A stretch of DNA of 64,000 bases from Buddleja alternifolia (taxonomy: Eukaryota; Streptophyta; Magnoliopsida; Lamiales; Scrophulariaceae): positions 30,348,199 to 30,412,198 of the forward strand of contig CM033405.1 in the NCBI GenBank assembly GCA_019426215.1. The letters are read 5' to 3'. Below the pieces are notes generated by a model. The model did not search any database and was not told where the DNA came from. It worked only from the letters and a program-made list of their open reading frames with translations. Below, piece after piece: positions 10,286 through 22,202 of the stretch. The translations under genes were made by a program, and so were the position numbers. Each line of letters opens with the position of its first letter. The first letter of the stretch is position 1.

Positions 10286-11969
10286 TGTTGGTCCCAAGTG
10301 GTATACGAAAGGGTCTAGAAGGGGCGGGGGGTTGAATAGACCTTGAAGTCTTTTTCGACTTCAAAAGATTTCGTACTGAAATTGTTTTTGGACGCTTGAA
10401 AAAGTAGATGCTTGAAGAGTCTAACGCTTGACTTAAGCGTTCACTTAAAATATAGGCGCTTTGGTGAAGCGTCTAATGAAGACTGTTTTTATAAAGTTAA
10501 CTTAGATTTCAAGAATTGAATACTTTAACCGAGTAGGTTTGAGCGTTCACTTCTTTGATCAGTGTTAGCACAGCGGAATGATTTTTGTAGTCTTCTTTTA
10601 AAAGCTTTAGAGTCACAAGAAGTTTCTTAGTGCTTAGCGTTCGATTGTGTTTTACTTAATCAGTTTATGCAATGATATGATAGATAAAAGAATTGACTGA
10701 AAAGTAAACGACACAATATTTGTAAGGTTCGTTGGGTGGTGTAATCCCAACTACGTCCTTCTTCTCCTCGAACACTTGGAGGCAATCCACAAATGATTCT
10801 CAAAAAATCACACAGAATCTTCTACAAATTAGGGAGAGATGGATGTCGATGACTTGAGCTCCTTGATCACACAAATTTCTGCTCCAAATCACTTCAATCC
10901 CCTTGCTTCTTTCACCCAGAAATATGGCAAGTATCCAACTTCGACTTCACATAGATCGCGAGGCTTGGATAGGGATTTTTCTAAAAGGGTTTGTTTGATT
11001 TTGATGAAGTTCAAACAATTGGGAATATCTCAGTAGTAGTGTAGTTTCTTCGAAAAGAATATTTGAGATATTGGGTTGACTGTCTCAGGATTTGATGAAA
11101 AGCAAAGAGAATAATTTCTTGAAAGTTTGACTTTTCTGAGATTGTAAGAAATGAGACTTCAATGCAACAACAATTCGACTTGATAATTGTTTTCTCGGTA
11201 TTTGGCTTGTTGTTGAAATTCTATTTATAGGCATTCTTGGAAAAAGTGTCCGTTTGACACATGCAAGGGCGCGTGTCTCTCACTTCCTCGAGTGAACAAC
11301 TTTTGTCCTTTTTCCTGCAAATCTGCTGTACAAAAGTTGGTGCTGCAGTCTTTGAATAGTTGACAGTCCAATAGGGTGGCTTCTCCGTACGTCTGAAAGT
11401 GCTTATCACATTTAATGCTCTAATCAGCATTTAATGCATTTGAAATAAATGCCCGTTGGTATTTAATGCTTTGAGAATATTTGCATTAAACTCCTTTCGA
11501 TCTGACGGTTCAGGAGAATGTTTGTATTTTGATAGACGCTTCATTCATAAGCTGAAAGTTCCATTTAATCTGGAGGACTATTTAATGTTTAGACACTTGG
11601 AAAAGTCTTCAAACTTCATTTAGAAGTGTAGACGCTTGAGATTTCAGTCTTCGTTACTTGACACCTCACTCAAAACATGTCAGGCGCTTAGAATAAACTT
11701 CTTCAAACTTCATTCACTATTGATTTCTTGGACGCTTGAAGTCTTCAGATTTCGCCGTCTTGATAAGCTCACTCAGAAAGTATCAAACGCTTAACCTAAC
11801 CGACTTCTTGATCTAAGAATGTCAAGAGTAAAAGATAAAATAGAGCCTATACATTTCTAATGTTCAAACGCTTATACAAGTATTTATGAAATTTAAGCGT
11901 ACATAACTTTGGGGTCTAACAAAATTCTTAATTGTCATCATCAAAATCTTAACATGAAATTTCCTATCA
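10286..11969 (+). mobile_element. Nested solo LTR, 1684 bp
   Basis: It starts TGTTGGTCCCAAG and ends CCTATCA. It is flanked by the 5-bp duplication AGGGT (10281-10285 and 11970-11974) and sits exactly between the integrase codons for LQG and VLWAYR. No primer site, coding region or second LTR is present, so it is a solo LTR left by recombination of a full element. It is rich in the motif GACGCTTGA and its complement (e.g. 10391, 11532, 11631, 11730). The short ORFs inside are not supported. Superfamily is undetermined. Confidence 0.85.
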
Positions 11970-11974
11970 AGGGT

Positions 11975-12430
11975 GTATTGTGGGCATACAGAACGACACC
12001 AAGAACCTCGACAGGTGAGACACCATTCTGTTTAGTTTATGGTTCTAAGGCGGTGATCCCAGCTGAAATAGTCGTCGAAACACCAAGGCTTGAGTCATAC
12101 GATCGTGAAGAAAATGAACCTCAAAAAACATTCGAGCTCGAGGTCATTGAAGAGATCCGTGAAAAAGCTTATATAAAGATCCTCTAACAAAAAGGGGCTA
12201 TGGCTAGAGCCTACAACAAGAGAGTGAAGCAAAGAATGCTGCAGATTGGGGACCTTGTTCTCAAAAAAGTAGAAGTCTCTAAGCACGTAGGGAAGCTTGA
12301 TCCCAACTGGGAAGGACCATACAAGATAATTGAAATTACAAAAAGAGAAACTTATCGACTCGAAGACCTGCAAGGTAAGTCACTACCTCGACCATGGAAT
12401 ATTCATAACCTTAGACATTTATATGCTTAA
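11975..12430 (+). pseudogene. Integrase C-terminus (GPY/F-type)
   Basis: This continues the interrupted integrase. GVLWAYRTTPRTSTGETPF and LVYGSKAVIPAEI are the conserved end of the core, and KLDPNWEGPYKIIEI is the GPY/F module. The frame is broken by TAA at 12185-12187 and ends normally at 12428-12430 after HNLRHLYA. Removing the solo LTR brings it next to the upstream integrase half. Confidence 0.92.
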
Positions 12431-12489
12431 TGCAATTATTTCAAAATTACGTGTAATGTCATGAATATTTATATGTAATGAGGCAACTT

Positions 12490-13600
12490 TTGGCGTGTTT
12501 ACATACATCTATTTTATGCACAAAATTAAAAAGGAAGACATACTAAGTCGACCTTACCTCTGAAAAAGAGGGGAAAAATAATGAATCAGAAGGGTCATGA
12601 TGAACGCCAACCTACCTCTGAAAAAGATGGTATAATTATCCAAAATTAAAAGGAAGACATGCGAAGTCGACCTTACCTCTGAAAAAAGGGGAAAAAAATC
12701 AATGAATCGGAAGGGTCATGATGAACGCCAATCTACCTCTGAAAAAGATGGTATAATTATCCAAAATTAAGAGGAAGACATGCGAAGTCGACCTTACCTC
12801 TGAAAAAAGGGGAAAAAATCAATGAATCAGAAGGGTCATGATGAACGCCAACCTACCTCTGAAAAAGATGGTATAATTATCCAAAATTAAAAGGAAAACA
12901 TGTGAAGTCAACCTTACCTTTGAAAAAGGGGAAATATCAACAAATTCGAAGGGTTATAATGAACATGACCCTTACCTCTGAAAAAGGGGGGAAATCAAGA
13001 AATTAGTCGGAAGGTTCATAATGAACGCGATCATACCTCTGAAAAAGATGGTATAATTATCCAACATTAAAAGGAAGACAAGGAAATCCTTAGGTAAAAA
13101 GGATCATTGTGAACTCGATTGGAGATTACCTATAAAAAAGGTTCACTATGAAGTTGAATTCATAGGATTCACAGTCAAATTATCCAAATTCAAAAGGTTC
13201 ATTATGAACATGACCCTACTTCTGAAAAAGAGAATGAATTAGAAGGGTCATAATGAATGTGATCCTTACCTCTGAAAAAGAGACCAATGAATTAAAAGGG
13301 TCATAATGACCGTGACCCTTACCTCTGAAAAAGGGGGAAAATGAATTAGAAGGGTTATAATGAACGTGACCCTTACCTCTGAAAAAGAGACCAATGAATT
13401 AGAAGGGTCATAATGACCGTGACCCTTACCTCTGAAAAAGATGGTATAATTATCCAAAATTAAAAGGAAGACATGCGAAGTCGACCTTACCTCTGAAAAC
13501 GGGGGAAAAAATCAATGAATCGGAAGGGTCACAATGACCGTAACCCTTACCTCTGAAAAAGAATAAAAAATATATACCGGAGAATTAGACGGTTCACAAT
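12490..13600 (+). repeat. Tandem repeats in the gypsy 3' untranslated region
   Basis: Four units of about 120 bp run from about 12490 to 12960, with the landmark GGAAGACA at about 12533, 12652, 12772 and 12892. They contain TACCTCTGAAAAAGATGG, then shorter degenerate units of about 55-65 bp built on TACCTCTGAAAAAG continue to 13600. The block lies between pol and the accessory ORF. Variable tandem repeats in this spot are known in Tat-group elements and can seed satellite DNA. No coding sequence is supported. Confidence 0.92.
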
Positions 13601-13870
13601 GAAGCCGACATTACGGTTCATTTTGAATCCGATCCTATCCCTTAGAAGAGATTTTGTTAAGATTAAATACAGCCAAAGCTTCACTAATAAAGTTGATCAT
13701 ACCTAAAAAAGGAAGATTGACAAAAGTTCTAGCAAAATAAAGATCTTACATTTACAAATACGAAAATTGATAAATTTCGATGTTAACGACAAAAACGAGG
13801 CCGAGGTATTATATTTCCAATTACAAAAATCCACATATCATCAACTCGACCAGAGAAACCTAGGAAGCTC

Positions 13871-16299
13871 TCAGTCATCAGCTTCATTATCATCTTCATC
13901 TGATGCATCGATAGGAGCCAAGTCTCTAAATTCGTCAAACTCAACATACGTCTCCGCTTTACCGTCACCTTCCTCATCATTTTCATCTTCGTCATCATCA
14001 TCATTGGGAATGGGCTCCGAAATCTTGCACGGATCTAGTTTCTTCAAGTCAAAACCCTCCTTAATACCACCAAGATGAAAGAACTGCCTCTTACAGTTAG
14101 TGAATCCGCTCAATGTATCACTAGAGGCTTTATCTAGCAATATCTTTTGGAAGATGGTAGATCTTTTGAAGTCTTTGGCTCCATAATGGCAGTGCTTCTT
14201 GACAAGTTTCTTGAAGTCTTCCGACCTACGAAAGCCATCGACGCCTTTGCTTAGGCCAGCCTTGAAACTAACCTCTTTTTCCTTCTTGATCTCGTCTTGA
14301 AACTAAGTATGAAGGTTCGACATCTCATGTTGCAGACCAATGAGCTTCTGCTTCTCAACAACCAAGAGCTTGTCTTTCTCAGTGAGGTCATTGACATGGC
14401 GAGACTCTATTTCATCAAAGCGCAGCAAGGCATCTTTTAAGATTCCCTTAGCATCTGCCAAATCCGCTTCTAGCTTCGCCTTCGCCTTTTTAAGAAAGCT
14501 TATCTCAGCATCGCCTACAAGCTTATCGTTCTTCCAATAAGAATTGCTTAAAGAGAGTTGATGCATAGCCAAACCGGTCTAAAAATAAGAGAGATTAATA
14601 AGAGTTTATCTTCGAAAGGAAAATTCTATGATAAAATAATAAATCGCACTACCTGTGCCCAAGAATGAGCTCCATGTTCTTCAACACTAGGATGAGGTGC
14701 ACCAATGAAACGGACCTTATCCCGAGGCAGCATACAAGCTTTATACAGCTCAAAACTCGTGCCACCGGCTCCCATTTCAAAAATACTACTCTCACTGCTA
14801 ACCTTCCCTTTTGGATCCCAAGATTCTCCATCAAAGGCGAAGGGAATTTTTCCCCCTCTAGCATAAGCCTCCTTCCTATCCTCAGCTAAAAGTTCCTCAA
14901 TCTCCGCAACCTTCTCCTCCAAATGATCGTCCTTACCACCAACAGGACGAAAGGATCCCGATGACCCTTCTCGAAAAGGTGCTTTAACAGCTTTTCTCTT
15001 GCCTAAAACAATTTGAGCAGGCGGATTAAACGCTCGACCTGGATCTTCCCCGGCAGTCGTTGAATGAACGGCATCAGACCCATCTCCTATGACGTTGGCA
15101 GTTGGAATTTTGTACACAGGAAAAACCTCGAGAGGTACATTTTCTCCAAGACCCGCCTAGGCTTGAGCTTTCTCATTAGCCTTATCATCAAACAACTGAT
15201 ACTGCGGCCCTTTGAGAGAAGAAGTACGTGAAGGGTCTTTTGTAAGTTGATCCCCCAAGGTTCGTCCTGGAGCCTGATCCTTTGTCAAGGGAGCTTTCGC
15301 TCCTAATCTACTTTTCTTTAGCTTCGAGGTCTTCTTCTTTTTCATTTGAGCCTCGATGTTTTTTGCAACCTCAGCTTTTTGAGTAGCCATTGCTGCGTAT
15401 AAAACAAAGGAGAGAAGTTAGTGCAATATAAACAAGAGGATAAACAAGAAGGGAGAAAAACAAAAGATTTTACCCAAGTTTACTAATTCCACATTAGCAG
15501 GGCTCAAGGCACAAGTAGCCAAGATAGGCTCGAGGATCATTTTTTTCGCAAGATACCATGTCCTGGCGTATGTATTCTCTATAAACCCTTCTTCAAAAGT
15601 TGCCTCACCCAACTCAGGTATATTAGGACCCTTTAGCCTCCATGGTCGAGCCATTCCCCAGGGTCTTGTGCGGGGTGGTTCAACAAAAAAAAATTTCTCT
15701 TTCCATGATCCTAAGGATGAGGGCATTTTGTGAATGGTTTTACACCCCGAGCGGGGAGAGAAGTAAAAGAAATCGATATCGGTTTTGGTAGAAGAAGTGA
15801 TATAATACAAACTCCAAAAACGAGAAAAAGTTGGCTCAATATCATAATGAGTCATCAAAATAATGAAGCATATGATGATCCTATACGCATTTGGGACTAG
15901 CTGGGTGGGACTTATCTCGAAACCTGAAATGATATCTATTATGGCTGGATGCAAAGGGAACCGTAAACCAGCTTCTAGATGAGCTGTACAGAAAGTTCGA
16001 ATTAACCTAGGGGGCAAATGCATTCTATCCTCAAGACCAGGTAAATGCAACTTAAATTCCGCTGGAATATGGTACCTTTCTCTAATCTCATCAAACTCGT
16101 GAGGTTGTATTTTGGATCGAGTTACAAGGTAATCTGGAACCTCCTCCTCAGATGAGCTAGACTCATTTTCGCTCTCTCTCATCCTATCAGGTTCTCTATC
16201 CATCTCGATCCTACGCTCACCTGCAGAGCGAACCGGATCGGAATTATTTGCTTGTTCACCATAACTTTCTACAGATGATCTAGATGCATTCACCTGCAT
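13871..16299 (-). pseudogene. Antisense, intron-containing accessory gene of the gypsy element (putative gypsy-type transposon protein)
   Basis: Three exons read antisense to pol: 16299-15474, 15392-14653 and 14578-13871. The introns are 15393-15473 (81 bp) and 14579-14652 (74 bp), both GT..AG, AT-rich and phase-consistent. The joined frame is 757 codons, with two TAG stops (15157-15159 and 14303-14305). Exon 1 carries HLEAGLRFPLHPAIIDIISG and PTQLVPNAYRIIICF, matching the Pfam family 'putative gypsy type transposon' (Transposase_28). Exon 3 is coiled-coil-like (EISFLKKAKAKLEADLADAK) and ends in an acidic tail. The ATG at 16297-16299 is the first in frame after a leader that also holds a 67-codon upstream ORF (16419-16622). 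Such antisense ORFs are known in Tat elements; their function is not. Confidence 0.85.
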
Positions 16300-16625
16300 C
16301 CAAGATTTTATTATTCACGGAACAAAATCTCAATGGGTTTCGCATGGAAGAAGTAAAAGAATCCATGACAAATTTTTCTTTTTGAAAAAAGCTACACAAA
16401 AAATTATAACGAAGACAGTTACCTAAAGGAACAGGTGGAGAGCATGCGCCGGGATAGACCTCGCGATGAAAAGTCGGAATCGAGCTCGCCTATGAAGCCT
16501 TCAGGGTCGACTTCGAATTGATGCTTGAGAATTTGCTTATGAAATTCTTCTCTCTTTTTCTCTCTATTTCTCTCTCTTTCTCTTTTTCTAGAATTCTCTA
16601 AAGTACAAAATGAAGGCCACATATT

Positions 16626-16638
16626 GCTATTTATAAAG
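16626..16638 (-). promoter_or_regulatory. TATA box of the antisense accessory gene
   Basis: On the minus strand it reads CTTTATAAATAGC. It lies about 330 bp before the accessory ATG and just inside the 3' LTR, with a leader in between. The arrangement matches the PMD ORF of the neighbouring gypsy remnant (TATA at 1366-1375). Confidence 0.6.
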
Positions 16639-16786
16639 GGACAAGCATACTAGAGGAGATCAGAGACGTCTGGGACGTACGGGTGAGATTAGCTGTCGCT
16701 TCATCATGACTGATGAGATGATCCAATTTTACTCTACTTTATCAGTCATAGTCACACCTCGAAATCGATGCACACTTATGACTAAT

Positions 16787-16802
16787 AAAGTGGGGGACTT
16801 AA
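16787..16802 (+). other. Polypurine tract
   Basis: AAAGTGGGGGACTTAA directly abuts the 3' LTR. It is the plus-strand primer site for reverse transcription. Confidence 0.8.
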
Positions 16803-17258
16803 TGATATAGGTCAAAATGACCCTTAGACAATTTTACCCTCTACACTTGGCTTTATTCACCATACACTCCAGGATCTGCGCTTTTTAGTTCGGGTTTGGG
16901 TTGATCCAATCCAAACGACCCGACTGACCCGCGTTCTCAACCATCGATGAGCTTCACCAGATAGCTTGAGAGTAAGCCACGTGGCCCATGCTGATCCGTA
17001 CAAGGTGTCAAAACTATAAATACACCGTCACATTCACAACTAGAAGGTAGGACATTTATTACTCCACATTATATACAACGATCTCGATCCTTAGAGTCTA
17101 TTACTGACTTGATCGTCGGAGGGTCTACGCTGGGATCAACCCCAGCTCGACCCTAACGAGGGTCTTTTGATTTCAGGTTGTTCCATTTTGGAAGCTTTGT
17201 GATCGTGCTCTAGCCAAGCTTCACTGAGGAGGGTCGGGTTCATTTCCAACCTAAATCA
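16803..17258 (+). repeat. 3' LTR of the gypsy element
   Basis: 456 bp, TGATATAGG..TAAATCA, followed by the AATAT duplication at 17259-17263. It pairs with 4249-4704 at about 93 percent identity by hand count. Confidence 0.94.
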
Positions 17259-17463
17259 AATATATACAATCATTTGTGATTTAATGGTCAAATTCATTGG
17301 TGACATTCATTAAATCAACTAGTTATTAAAAGAACATGAATACAAAAAAAATCAATTTATTTTTCATGCAAAAACAAGTGTTTTTGTTTCTTTTCTTTTT
17401 TGCTCATAAGGGAGGGGTTGGGATACCTCAAGTGATCCCAACCCGACAAAATTTGAGTTTATA

Positions 17464-20400
17464 GTCACATGGTCCTACTCTAAGAGTTCTTCTAGTCGGT
17501 TGTCTGGCTTACTCGTCACCACTAAGTGATGCATCAATCCCTGTTTCGCCAAATGGTCTGGACATTGGTCTTCTTCTCTCCAAATACATTGGATATTCAC
17601 TTGATAATTCAAATAGAGGTTCTCTTGAATCTCAGAAATGATGTCAAAGTATTTGTGCTCCATGGAGGCCTCCTTAAGATTCATGTATGCTACATAACAA
17701 CCCGTTTTCAATCTATGTCGCATATTCTGTATGCCCAAGCCAAGTTCAACCATTTCTTTATTGCTATCAATTACACTTCAAACTTGTTTTCGCACTCACA
17801 GCCCAAAGAAACCTCTGTACCATAAGCCATCTTCATCTCTGACTACACCTCCTATGTCTGTGTGTTTCCTTCGACCAGAATTTGACGTGAATGATGCATC
17901 TATGTTAAGTTTCCAACGCCCAACTATGGGCTTAGTCCAACCGACTTTCAAATGAGTTCTCCCTGTTCGGGATCATTGATTGTTATATGTGTGGCCTCCC
18001 TAACTCAGACATAGATTGAGTCCAACTCCAATTTCGGGTTGCCTCGATCATCATTATTCATGGATTTACATCCCTGCCAAATCAAACAAAATGTCTCAGT
18101 AAATATCATATTCCAATTTGCATTCCTTTCATACCTGTTGGCTTCCGCGATCATGTTCCAATCAACCTACTCCGAAGTTGATTATTGAAAATAAGTCGTC
18201 ATGGAATCTTGGTTCGATAATCTGCTCCCAAATTGTCCTAGCCCAAGGACAATCCTGTAAGGCGTGGAGATTGGTTTTTTCCATATGACCACATAAAGAA
18301 CATTCCGCAGTCCGAGCTATATGTCTCTGGTGTAGCTCAAAATTAGTGAGAACTTTGTTGTGTCTTACGAGCCAAAGAAAAAACTTTCGTTGATATGCTC
18401 CCTTCACTTTCCAAATCTGTTTCCATTTAGCTTCGTCCTCTTCCTGCATTCGGTTAATCATAAGATTCTCATACTCACTTTGACAATTGTATTTGCCATC
18501 GATTGGTAACTCCAAATAAGTGTGTCGTCTCTTGAACTCATGTTGTCCAGATTGTACCCCCGAAGCTTATTTCTGATTTTTTATGGTAGCATATTAAGCT
18601 CGCTCCATTTCCACCCCATCCTGGGTTGCCAATAGCTATTAACTGTGCGGTTGCAGTCTTCTTCAAAAATAGAATTATCAATTGTTTGACTGAGTGTCAT
18701 CTAATCTATCCAAGAATCTGCTTAAAACAATGCTCTATGCCGATTGCCAACTTTTCTCCTCATCCCATTCTGTAGCAACTCGAAAGCGGATCCAATGTTA
18801 TTCCAAGTATGAGAGGTTGTATGTGATGTTCGAATCAGGTTTTGTGAGATATATTTATGCCGAATAACTTGGACCCATAAATGGTGCTCCTCTTTGATTA
18901 GTTGACAGGCTAATTTCTTGAGAACGCTGTATTAGTAATCTGAGTTTGTCAAATCCCCAACCCACTGTGCTTCTTGCTCTTACAGACTGTATCCCAATTT
19001 ATCGTGTGAAGCTTTCTTTCAACCTCATTACCTCCCCCATAAAAACTTCCTATTGGTTTTTTCAATTTCGTCACACATCCCAGTGGGTAGTTGTGACGTA
19101 TGTATATAGTACGACGAGATCGTAGAGGTGCAAGCTTTTATTAGAGTTGTTCTTTCTGCCAGCGAGAAGTGTTTGGCTTTCCAACCCTTATGTTTAATTC
19201 TCTCGATCAAGAACTCATAATCTTGGCGAAGGACACGAGTGTGGTGGGGAGGGTCCCCAGATAACGACCCAAATCTTGAGTAATACTTAACTGAGCTCGT
19301 CTGCTAAGCCATCAAGTCAAGGAGTAAGGAACATTAGTCGAGAAGCAAATCATGAACTTCTGATTATTCACAACCCGACCCGACATCTCGCAATAATCCT
19401 TAAGAATATCTCTGATCACCCTTACTTGATTGGTAGAGGCTTCTCCAAATAGAATAAGATCGTCGGCGAACAACAAGTGTGAGATTTGTGGGACCGTCCA
19501 CGATGTGGGAACCGCACTCTTCTTTGTTCCTCCATTGCTCTCTCTACCAGAGTTCCTAGTTCCTGTATACAGAAAACAAACAAGTAAGGTGATAAGGGGT
19601 CTTCTTGTCTCAGTCCTCATCTCTGGGCGAACCACTCCGTCACCTCGCAATTCCATAGAAGAGATAGTTGAGCTTTGGAGGTGCACTCTAAGACGAGTTT
19701 GATCCAAGACGCGGAAAAATCCATTTCACCCAACACATCTTCTATAAAAGTTCAATTAATCCAATCATATGCCTTCTCAAAATCAATCTTTGCAACAAAG
19801 TGCCACTTTCTTCCCTTAGTTACCCGCATATTATGTATAATCTCCTGTGTAATGATAACATTATCAATGGTCTGCCGACCTTTGATAAAGCTACTTTGTG
19901 TCTGCGGGATCAAATTATCCAGAAGCGGTCTAAAGCGACTGGCCATAGTTTTCGTAATGATTTTCAGAATAACATTGCTAAGACTAATAGGGCAAAATTT
20001 AGAAAGGTGTGCCGGGTTTTTCAGTTTAGGAATTAAAACAATGTGGGATTCATTTAAACGAGGATCAATACTACCTGTTTGAATAGAATTGGCGACCGTG
20101 GCAAAGACCTCGTCTCCGATTGTGTCCCAACACTTCTGATAAAAAAGCAGCTGAAGACCATCCGGACCCAGAGCCTTGGTCGGGTGCATGTACCAGACTG
20201 TTTTTCGCACCTCCGCTTTAGTCACAATGCTCGAAAGGTCCTCAATTTGCTGAGCTTATAGCTTAAAAAAGTCATACATAAATCTATATTGACTGACCCC
20301 TGGGCCTACACCATATAAGTCCCGATAATATTGAACCTGACATGTGCTTAAGTGTGTCGGAGTCAGTAATCCATTCCCCGGTCATCATTCTGCAGAGCCC

Positions 20401-20520
20401 CAATACTTGCTCGTCTCTGTTTAGTAATGGCTGCCATGTGGAAGAATTGAGTATTCAAGTCGCCCACCTAAGCCATTGAACTCTATTTAGGATTATATGA
20501 GAGGAGGATATTTAATTTTC
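17464..20520 (-). pseudogene. 5'-truncated LINE retrotransposon
   Basis: Read from high to low coordinates, fragments in order are as follows. The pre-RT linker (20300-20500) has RASIGALQNDD-like sequence. RT blocks at 19752-20225 contain KALGPDGLQLLFYQKCW, IVLIPKLKNP, CPISLSNVILKIITK and AKIDFEKAYD. The catalytic FADDLILFGEAS is at 19312-19707. RT thumb residues lie at 19028-19210, the zinc-binding zf-RVT domain at 18162-18515 (CSLCGHMEKTNLHALQDC), and a C-terminal RNase H at 17475-17960 (LNIDASFTSNSGRRK, then EDQCPDHLAKQG). Many stops and frameshifts separate them. The endonuclease is missing. An A-rich tail on minus is seen at about 17375-17402. This is typical of plant L1-like elements. 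Confidence 0.9.
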
Positions 20521-20559
20521 TCAGATAGTTAGGCTTGAAGATGATCTTGATTCTTGAGC

Positions 20560-20810
20560 ATTCCTATATGCAAGCTCAACTAAATTCTCGCTAGGAGTAA
20601 TCTCATTACCGTGAAAGAGATTATTCCTAATTTGCCATAACAGCTCCATAAGACAAACAACGAATTGGTTATATTTGAGCTGCAACTCACCCCCAGGAAA
20701 ATCTGGTTGTTTTTTCCCAATAAAGTCTTAACAAACATGAACATGTTCATATCCACGAAGTAATCCATACGAATTTGCTTCGGCTGGGAAAATGTGACCA
20801 ATAAAATTCA
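20560..20810 (-). pseudogene. Separate LINE C-terminal fragment
   Basis: The minus-strand frame gives FVVCLMELLWQIRNNLFHGN followed by ITPSENLVELAYRNAQESRS. This resembles the spacer between the zf-RVT and RNase H domains of plant LINEs. In an intact element it would lie after the zf-RVT block (about 18160), but here it lies upstream of the RT. It must be a second insertion or a rearranged piece. Confidence 0.5.
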
Positions 20811-22186
20811 AATTTGGTAGTCTTCCAAAAAGAATAAAAATTTTGAGTTGAAAACTTAAAATGGCTTTTATCATTTTTTTCTTTCTTTGAAATGTGTGCA
20901 TTTATACTTATATATATATATATATATATATTATAACTTAATTTTTTATTGTCAATATATTAATGAATTTATTACTTAATATATATCATATGCAAGAAAC
21001 ACAATGGTTGTGTTTGTTTCTATTTTCAAACATGTTTTGGCCAAAATCTCTGGCCAAAACTTGTTTGCTTTATGTTTTTTTGAGCAAAAAGAACTTTTTT
21101 GGGCAAGGATTTGTCAGCTTTGACTTCCTATTTATGTCTACTTTATAGTGCCTACAACCACCCCAATGCATGATGCGGTAGAAAGTGATCTTCTAGCATC
21201 TTTTTATCTTTTAGTTTTCGTAAAAAAAATTTCGTTAATTTAGTTTATAGCGTTCAAAAAAAAAAACTTTTCCCATTTCTTGTTCTTTTTGTTACAAAAT
21301 TTGAGAAGGCTTTTTTGGTCTTGTTCACCTATATTTTTATAAGTTAGGGGTGTGTATTGTTAGGTTTGGATGACTTTATATCGTTAACTCACCCAACTAG
21401 ATATATGGGTAGACGGAAAGTTAATCAAAAATTCAGCAATTATATCTTCAAATCAAGCAACTCAAGTAGGAATTGTGGATTATATTGTAATTATATTTCC
21501 TCAAAACTCAAAATATTTTTTGTTTCAGTTAAAGTAAGGTCAGTAAAAATAACTTAGTGTCATTCAAATAATAAAAATTACTATATTATCTTGATTTGGA
21601 GGGACTAGAAAAATATATACACGGTTATAAGGATAATCATATAAGTATATATATGCCAATATATATTTGTATACATTTAAATGTACATAACTGTTAGATA
21701 ATATTTTAGAATTTACACACAACTCTTATATATTTTAAAATTGTGTATGTATACACAATTACACACATAACTCTTATGTATTTTATTACATCAACTACAA
21801 TATATATACAACCATAATATTACAATCATTTAAAATTTATACTACATTATATTTCTCAATCATTAACTAATTATAAACACAACTTTTCAAACAAAAAATT
21901 ACATAATTTGACTGTCATAGTAACTTTTGTCTCTTCTGAAAATAAAATCAAACACAAAACCAAACACATTCTCATCAAAATACACAACTCCTAATATACT
22001 TTTTCACCAAAATTTTCACAAAAAAGAACGGTTTGGTCGATGCTGCCCATACGGGTTGTGCTCGAATGGTTACTTTTTAAACCTTTAACTTTTGATTTTT
22101 GTAATTCTAGCCCTATAACTTTTAAGTTTAAAGTTTTAGACCGAAGAAAATAAAATGTTCTTAATTTACATGATCCTGTGCAAAAG
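20811..22186. other. AT-rich intergenic sequence
   Basis: No gene is recognised. It contains a (TA)n run at 20909-20932 and A/T-rich sequence. Just before 22187 it carries the sequence leading into the pararetroviral primer site. Confidence 0.4.
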
Positions 22187-22202
22187 TGGTATCAGAGCCT
22201 TA

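Larger units (their letters stand above)
4249..17258 (+). mobile_element. Tat-type Ty3/gypsy LTR retrotransposon, 13.0 kb, full length but inactive
   Basis: Both LTRs are 456 bp, begin TGATATA, and are flanked by the 5-bp duplication AATAT (4244-4248 and 17259-17263). The order is 5' LTR, primer site, gag, protease, RT, RNase H, a second RNase H, integrase, tandem repeats, an antisense accessory gene, polypurine tract and 3' LTR. The dual RNase H and the accessory ORF define the Tat group of plant gypsy elements. By hand count the LTRs differ at about 31 of 456 positions, mostly transitions. From 6216 to about 10255 gag and pol stay in one frame broken mainly by single nonsense codons. A 1684-bp solo LTR interrupts integrase. 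The element is autonomous in layout but can no longer make protein. Confidence 0.95.

Noticed and set aside
13783..14004. Methionine/lysine-rich minus-strand frame
   Set aside because: Out-of-frame reading of the acidic tail of the antisense accessory gene (13871-14578).
20909..20932. (TA)n runs here and at 25567, 32451, 36200 and 42184 as replication or regulatory elements
   Set aside because: Ordinary plant dinucleotide microsatellites.
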